Assembly (NCBI RefSeq): GCF_002288925.2
Contig: NW_022098067.1
Coordinates: forward strand, 5,325,458 to 5,389,457
Direction of reading: 5' to 3'
Length of the DNA stretch: 64,000 nt
DNA from: Delphinapterus leucas
Taxonomy: Eukaryota; Chordata; Mammalia; Artiodactyla; Monodontidae
The translations under genes were made by a program, and so were the position numbers. Position 1 is the first letter of the stretch. Each line of letters begins with the position of its first letter. A model generated the notes under the pieces. That model was not told the origin of the DNA. It did not search any database and saw only the letters and a list, made by a program, of their open reading frames with translations. This document shows positions 58,630-64,000 of this stretch, piece after piece.

Positions 58630-59742
58630 TGTTACTGAACTCAGGTTCAGCTGTTCACAGCTCAAAAGCCAATACTGGAGAGACAAATGTTAGTTGGAAA
58701 GGAAAAGTTGCTTTATTCAGGAGGCCAGCTACCTGGGAAGAAGATGGATTCATGTGCAAGAACCAACTCTGAAGAGTCTGCTTGACCATGAGAATTTTTA
58801 AAGAGAGAAAGGGGAAACTAGTTGCAGCTAATCATTTGGAGAGGAAGTCAGATTCTTTGTCATCTTTCACTGTGTGCTGACTCCTTGTAATCTTTCTTTA
58901 GATGTTATCTTTTTCACTCAGTTGGAAGCTAGGGGATAGATCTAGTCATCTGTTAACTGCTTATTCTTCATTCCTACTTCTTTAATCTCAGAAAATCATC
59001 AACATTTTAGGCAAGGCATTGTGTAATCAAAAGATTTGAAAGGTATTATTCTAGGGCTAGAGGTTAGTGAAGCATGGGTGCACCAGACATAAAGGTTAAG
59101 TTAAAATATAGTTTATTGAAGTCTATTATCTGTTAGCTTTTATGGGCTGCTTACAAATCTCCACTGTCAGACATCATTCCATTTCTATAGGATCGGGGCA
59201 AATGTCCATATTCTGTAACTGTTTCAGTTTGAGGAATACTGGTGAGGTCTTTGAGAGAAAAATGTCAACATGCATCTGTAGCATCTCTTTGCTGACAACA
59301 TCTGTTACTCCCTTACATATATAGGCAGAATAAACCCAACTATTTTGATGCCCACAAAGATACAGGTTATTATGAGCAATAGTGTTAATCCCATTCTCTT
59401 GAGACCAATTCTTGGAATTGTGCTAGCCATAGATTTAGTACTGCTCAGGATGGAGCAGCTTATGTCATAGCTACAGTCTGTCACTATGCAGTTAGTTTTT
59501 TCACTCTGGTGGCAGTTATAGTATCTGTAAAATAAGTCAGGAAAGTGCATTAGACTCTGTTATCTGTGTCCTTTAGGGAGGAACTAAAGATTCTATGACT
59601 CTTGTCCTAATCATTAAGTGCTTGAGCCTGTTCTTTTGTGACTCAGGGAAGGCTTAGGAGACTTCAGCTTTTCTGCAAGCAAGAGGCAGGGTACATGGAG
59701 GAGCCTTTATACTTGGGAGGACCCCACAGGGTTCTGCTCAGT
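58630..59742 (-). mobile_element. Broken ERV fragment: 3' LTR plus adjoining internal part, antisense
   Basis: The left end TGTTACTGAA is the same as that of the solo LTR at 652, read in reverse as ...TTCAGTAACA. LTR features follow in reverse (TTTATTCAGG polyadenylation signal near 58712, TTTTTAAAG near 58795). Beyond about 59190 it is no longer LTR-like and holds a possible env remnant (59305-59550). Right end is approximate, where L1M text resumes. No gag, pol or 5' LTR is here, so it cannot make virus. Confidence 0.6.
59305..59550 (-). pseudogene. Possible ERV env 3'-end remnant
   Basis: An 81-codon frame in the ERV fragment, in LTR sense. It has two Cys-containing stretches, a hydrophobic segment of about 22 residues near positions 55-77, and a short basic/polar tail before the stop. 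That fits the membrane-spanning end of an env protein, lying just upstream of the LTR. No signal peptide, cleavage site or fusion part is present. Assignment is by position and hydropathy only. Confidence 0.3.
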
Positions 59743-60012
59743 TTCAGATGGAAAAATCTTAATTGCACTTTGAAAAGAGAAAGATGCTAGACCCAAAGGC
59801 TATATTTTATATGATTCCATTTATACATTATTGAAAGACCCGCTATAGGAATGGAAAATTAATTAGTGGTTGTCAGGGGTTGGAAGAGAGAAGGTGTGCT
59901 GGACTACTATAGGGGAATTTTTACAGTGATGCAACAGCTCTGTATGGTACTGAGTCAATGGATATATAACTTCATGAATTTATTAAAACCCATAGATTTA
60001 TGCATTAAAAAG

Positions 60013-60825
60013 AGTGAACATTTTAAATCTCATAGCATTGTGGTTGGAAAAAATGCTTGATATGATTTTAAAAACTAAAAATAGAGCTACAAGTCTCCGA
60101 GCTCCCAATGCACGGGGCACAGGTTCATTCTGGTCAGGGAAATAAGATCCTGCATGCCGTGTGGTATGGCCTAAAAATAAAAATAGAGCTACAATATGAC
60201 ATAGTAATCTCACCTCTAGGCATATATCTAGAGAAAACGATAATTCGAAGAGATACAGGCACCCCGATGTTCATTGCAGCACTATTTACAATAGCTAGTA
60301 TGTGGAAGCAATCCAAATGTCCATCAACAGAGGAATGGATAAAGAAGATGTGGTACATATATACAATGGAATATTAGCTATAAAAAGGAACAAAATAATG
60401 CCACTTGCAGAGATGTGGATGGACCTAAAGACGGTCATATAGAGTGAAGTAAGTCAGAAAGAGAAAAACAAATATCATTTTACTTATATGTGGAATCTAG
60501 AAAAGTGGTACAGATGAACTTATTGACAAAGTAGAAATAGAGTCCCAGATGTAGAGAACAAACTTATGGTTACCAAAGGGGAAAGGGGGACAAAATGGGA
60601 GATTGTGATTGACATATATATACTACTATAAATAGATAACTAATAGAACCTACTGTTTGGCACAGGCAACTCTACTCAATGATCTGAGGTGACCTAAATG
60701 GGAAGAAAATCTAAAAAAGAGTAGATATATATTGTATATGAATAACTGATTCACTTTACTGTGCAGCAGAAACTAACACAACATTGTAGATCAACTATAC
60801 TCCAATATATAAAAAAAAAAACTAA
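60013..60825 (+). mobile_element. Young-within-old L1 insertion with short 5' inversion (older 3'-UTR type)
   Basis: Begins with ~50 antisense bases from the endonuclease region (CTCATAGCATTGTGGTTGG, near 60032-60050) and then continues in sense from about 60071 through the ORF2 C-terminus and 3' UTR (CTTATGGTTACCAAAGGGG) to an A-rich tail. The orientation switch is the same twin-priming pattern as at 46105. No clear target duplication. Confidence 0.75.
60093..60177 (+). mobile_element. 5'-truncated tRNA-derived SINE
   Basis: GAGCTCCCAATGCACGGGGC, AGGTTCATTCTGGTCAGG, AAGATCCTGCATGCCG and GGCCTAAAAATAAA form the distal part of the short SINE type also seen at 56605-56721. A perfect 17-bp target duplication TAAAAATAGAGCTACAA flanks it (60076-60092 and 60178-60194). 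Confidence 0.9.
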
Positions 60826-60975
60826 TGCATCACTCTTGTATAGGATAATGAAAGTGGGGGAGGCTATGTGTGGGGGGTAGGCGGTATATGGGAACTCTGT
60901 ACTTTCTGTTCAATTTTGGTGTGAACCTAAAATGGCTCTAAAATATAAAAGCTATTTTTTAAAAAGTGAACATTG

Positions 60976-61859
60976 TTGTGCGCAACTTTAAAAATAGCTG
61001 CAAAGTCAGGGTATCCCAGGGTGGGATGCAAACAGTAAGAAATGAATTTAACTCTATTACAAAAGCATGCCTGATACAATCTCATGGAAAATGTTGAGGA
61101 AGAAATATCTGACCTAAGAAACTTTGGAAATGATACTTTGACTAGGAACTGTATGGCTAAAGACCAAAGAAGTGTATATAAACACTACTTTATCTAATAA
61201 ATTTGTTTCCTATAGAGGTCTGGATTAGCAATTCTAAAACTACTTTATATGTATACTAGGACTAAAGAAATAAGTAAATAAATTGTAGATAATGGGAACC
61301 AGATTTCTCACTGTCCAAGAAAGAAGTTACAAATAAGCAAAGAAAGAAGTCTAGAACAAGGCATGAAGTGCTGGATTAGAGTTGAAGAAATAACTATGAA
61401 CAAATGCTTATTTTAATATGTGTACAGGTAGCCAGATTCAGAAATACTTATAGATGAGTGTGTATACATGGGGTACTATACATACATATATATACCAGAT
61501 TTGCCCACTGAGGGCTTAGAAGCAGTGATACCCCAGTAGCTATAAGCACACCCACTTTCCAGATCTTTGTTTCTAAATACTATTCTCCAATAAAGAGAAT
61601 GAAGACACCTTGGAGAAGTGGCTGATTCTAAGGCTGGAATAGGGAAAAAACAAGACACACACCTAGTACATCTTGTCATGGCAAAAGGAAAGGAATTACT
61701 TTTACAAAAAGAATTGGGATATGTGCAAAGAACAGAGGAGCTAACCTAAGAAAGCCAAAGCTGGAGCAATTTAAGCAGCAAAATAAATCACGTAGTAGAT
61801 AATAATCCTGAGAGAAGCAATAAAATGTATATGTTACATTACATGGTAAATGGAATATA
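60976..61859. other. No feature recognised
   Basis: About 0.9 kb of AT-rich sequence; nothing recognised. Confidence 0.35.
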
Positions 61860-62275
61860 ATATTTCAGACAGGTTTAAGGTTGCTAATCAGCTAACCTTG
61901 AGATGAGAAAGTTATTGTGGATTTTGTGGGTAGGACCAATGCAATCACAAAGGTCCTTATTAGTGGAAAAAGGAAGGAGTCTCAGTGTCTGAGTACTGCA
62001 GTATAAAACGGCTCACTGGATTTTGCTGCCTTAAAGATGGAAGGGGACTAGGAGCAAAGACATGCGGATGGCCTCTAGAAGCTACAAAAGGCAAGAAAAT
62101 GGATTCTCTGCTAGAATTTCCAGAAAGAATTAGCCCTGCCAAGACTTTGATTTGAGCCCAATGAGACCAATCTCAGACTTCTGACCTCCATAACTACAAG
62201 ATAATCACTTTGTGCTGTTTTAAGCTACTAAGTTTGTGGTAACTTTTTACAGCACCAAATGGAAATTAATATAAA
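61860..62275 (+). mobile_element. MLT1-type MaLR LTR
   Basis: Plus-strand MaLR pattern in order: TGGCCTCTAGAAGCTACAAA, GGCAAGAAAATGGATTCTCT, CTGACCTCCATAACTACAAG, TGTGCTGTTTTAAGCTACTA, AGTTTGTGGTAACTTTTTAC. Left end approximate. Confidence 0.7.
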
Positions 62276-62334
62276 CCTAAAGAATAAAATAAATATAATG
62301 AGTGCATACTGCGATAAATTATTAAATAAGTGAG

Positions 62335-63030
62335 TGGGTGAAAGAGGGCAAATATTCCTTGTTGGTGAATCTAAGTAATATGTGTATATAATCTCCCCCT
62401 CAAGGAAATGAAGCTTAATTCTTCTACCCTTGAGTTAGACTTAGTGACTTGATTTCAAACAATGAAGTATGGAAAGAGGAAAATGGTAACTTTTCAGTGA
62501 AGAAATCTGGCAGGCACCAAGTGATTAACAACTCCAATGATATGTTGATATAGTATGATCCCTGATGTGATACTGTAAGAAGAGCACTTTGCCTGTCTGG
62601 CATTTTTCACAAAACACAGAACCATAGTCTGATCATAAGAAAACATCAGACAATGTCCCCTATTTGAGAGAAATTACGTTAAATACCTGGCCAGTACTAT
62701 TCAACACTGTCAAAATTATGAAAGGAAAGAAAGACTGATAAACTGTCATAGATTGAAGGAGACTAGGAAGACATGATTACTAAATGCAATGTGGTACCCT
62801 GGATTGGATCCTAGAAAAGGAAAAGGATGTCAGTGGAAAACTGATGAAATTTGAATAAAGTCTATAGTCTAGTTAATAGTACTATACAATGTTAATTTCT
62901 TTGTTTTAATGAAGTACCATGTTTATGTAAAATGTTAGTCTTAGGGAAAGATGGGGTAAATCTGCATAGGAACACTTGTACTATCAAAACTTTTCTGCAA
63001 GTCTAAAACTATTCCAAAATAAATGTTTAA
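62335..63030 (+). mobile_element. L1ME-type 3' UTR fragment
   Basis: AGACATGATTACTAAATGCA, CCTGGATTGGATCCTAGA, GAAATTTGAATAAAGTCTAT and GTCTAAAACTATTCCAAAAT match the L1ME 3' UTR order on the plus strand. Confidence 0.7.
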
Positions 63031-63049
63031 AATTATTTTGAAAATATGT

Positions 63050-63390
63050 TTACATAGAGACTGTACATAATAGATTTAACCATATTAGCCAAAACCTGGT
63101 AAAAATCCAAAGGTACATGAATGAACAAACAAAATGTGGAATATTCAAAACAACTGAATACCATTCAGCAATTAAAATAAACCACTGATATATGCAACAG
63201 TGTGAATAAATCTCAAAAACCCATGTTGAGCAAAGGAAGCCAGACACAAATGAATGCATAGACTTGTATGAAATGTAAGCAAATATTTATAAAATACTAA
63301 GCAAATTTATGATGAGAGTAGAGCAGTGGTTTCCTGGGGCTGGGAGTGGGAGGAGATTGACTGCAAAGGGCCAAACTGGAACTTAAGTTT
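63050..63390 (+). mobile_element. Old L1M ORF2-tail/3' UTR fragment
   Basis: ACTGAATACCATTCAGCAAT, GTGAATAAATCTCAAAAACC, GAGCAAAGGAAGCCAGACAC and GTGGTTTCCTGGGGCTGG follow an old L1 3' end. Confidence 0.65.
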
Positions 63391-64000
63391 AGTCATAATA
63401 TACTTTCCCGAATATTCATTTAGAGTCTTGTGATAAATATCTTTTGGAAACCCAACCACTAGAGTGGGCAGATTGTCTACACACAGCTCATTATAGAGAG
63501 ACCTGGTAATGCTTATTCCAGTTTGGTAATTAAATAACATTTGATATAACCAACCTGCTTCCAGCAGTGTCCCTTCAAGTAAAAGGCTTGAAATGCTCAA
63601 TTTCATGTCTATCTGACACTACTACCTTCAAAAATGCAGGTGTGAGGTAATCTGACCTAATACTCCAAATGACAGCGCATGAACTCCAAATGATGACATT
63701 CATTTGTATGAACATTTTCTGAGGTTGGTGGCTTCTCCATTCTTATGATTTTGTAGTAATGAACCAATAGAATAATTTGGAATCTACCATTGCTTCTGTG
63801 AAAAATAACAATCTTTAGTAAACTGTACTCAGACTATCTTCTGTATTGAAATGTATTTTTCCTCCAAAAAGGATATGGGATGTGAAAGTAGAAGTTGTGC
63901 CTCCACTCAGAAGGTCTAGTTTTAGTCAGGGCTCAACAACTTGTTTGTACTTACATAACCAGGCAACCTTTACCCAGCGCCTCAGAGGAACTCCCTACAC
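63391..64000. other. No feature recognised
   Basis: Apparently unique sequence to the end of the window. The 99-codon minus frame (63307-63606) overlaps the L1M piece and shows no recognised domain. Confidence 0.35.

Larger units (their letters stand above)
57285..60975 (+). mobile_element. Old L1M 3' half, interrupted by an ERV fragment and a younger L1
   Basis: Decayed ORF2 C-terminal region (CAACTGATTTTTGACAAAGG, TGGTGTTGGAACAATTATTC, GACCCAGCAAACATGCATCT) up to about 58629, then again 59743-60012 (ATTTTATATGATTCCATTTA, TTGTCAGGGGTTGGAAG) and 60826-60975, where the 3' UTR closes with GGGGGAGGCTATGTGTGG and GGGTAGGCGGTATATGGG. Confidence 0.75.

Overview
This window looks like nuclear DNA of a cetartiodactyl mammal, most likely a whale or dolphin. 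Three things point there: tRNA-derived SINEs of the CHR type (head GGCTTCCCTGGTGG..., box A near TGGCGCAGTGG, box B near GGTTCGTGCCC), an L1 family with laurasiatherian/cetartiodactyl 5' and 3' UTRs, and no ruminant BovB/Bov-A or pig PRE-1 sequence that I could see. The species call is inference. I found no host protein-coding gene, no tRNA or rRNA gene, no CRISPR array and no bacterial feature. The window is AT-rich, intergenic or intronic, and built mostly of transposable elements; by my rough count L1 alone covers about half of it.

Layout. 1-19.6 kb: old, decayed repeats. These are L1M fragments (231-2572, 9230-11485, 14028-14505, antisense 15690-16450), L2 and MIR pieces, a MER5-type DNA transposon, a solo LTR with a 4-bp target duplication (652-1208), CHR SINEs and an unexplained 155-codon open frame (12348-12815). 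19.7-26.7 kb: a near full-length L1 with 5' UTR, ORF1, ORF2 and 3' UTR, inactivated by frameshifts and stops. 27.5-32 kb: an old L2 split by a MaLR LTR and by an antisense L1, which itself carries a SINE. 33.1-40.8 kb: an L1M/HAL1 ORF1 fragment holding a small Tigger DNA transposon, then three antisense L1 3' ends in a ladder. The last of these is a nearly complete L1 (35657-40811) with two internal deletions. 41.9-47.5 kb: an older L1 lacking ORF1 and invaded by two younger L1 fragments, one of them 5'-inverted. 48-50.7 kb: MIR, L2, MER5-like and SINE. 50.7-55.8 kb: a further L1, 5'-truncated and with an ORF2 deletion. 56-64 kb: MIR, an antisense L1 piece, SINEs, an old L1M holding an ERV fragment and another L1, an MLT1-type LTR and L1ME 3' ends.

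Nothing here works together as a pathway. What the window records is the order of insertions. Two L1 3'-UTR types are visible. Elements of the type with a 'GTGACCACCTAGAGG' 3' UTR repeatedly sit inside or against elements of the 'CTTATGGTTACCAAAGG' type, so the former are younger. All L1 protein frames are broken. I found no convincing undescribed system; the best follow-ups are structural: the conserved YY1-like site at both L1 5' ends, the 5'-inverted L1s, the internally deleted L1s, the SINE inverted repeat, the two LTRs with matching ends and the 155-codon frame.
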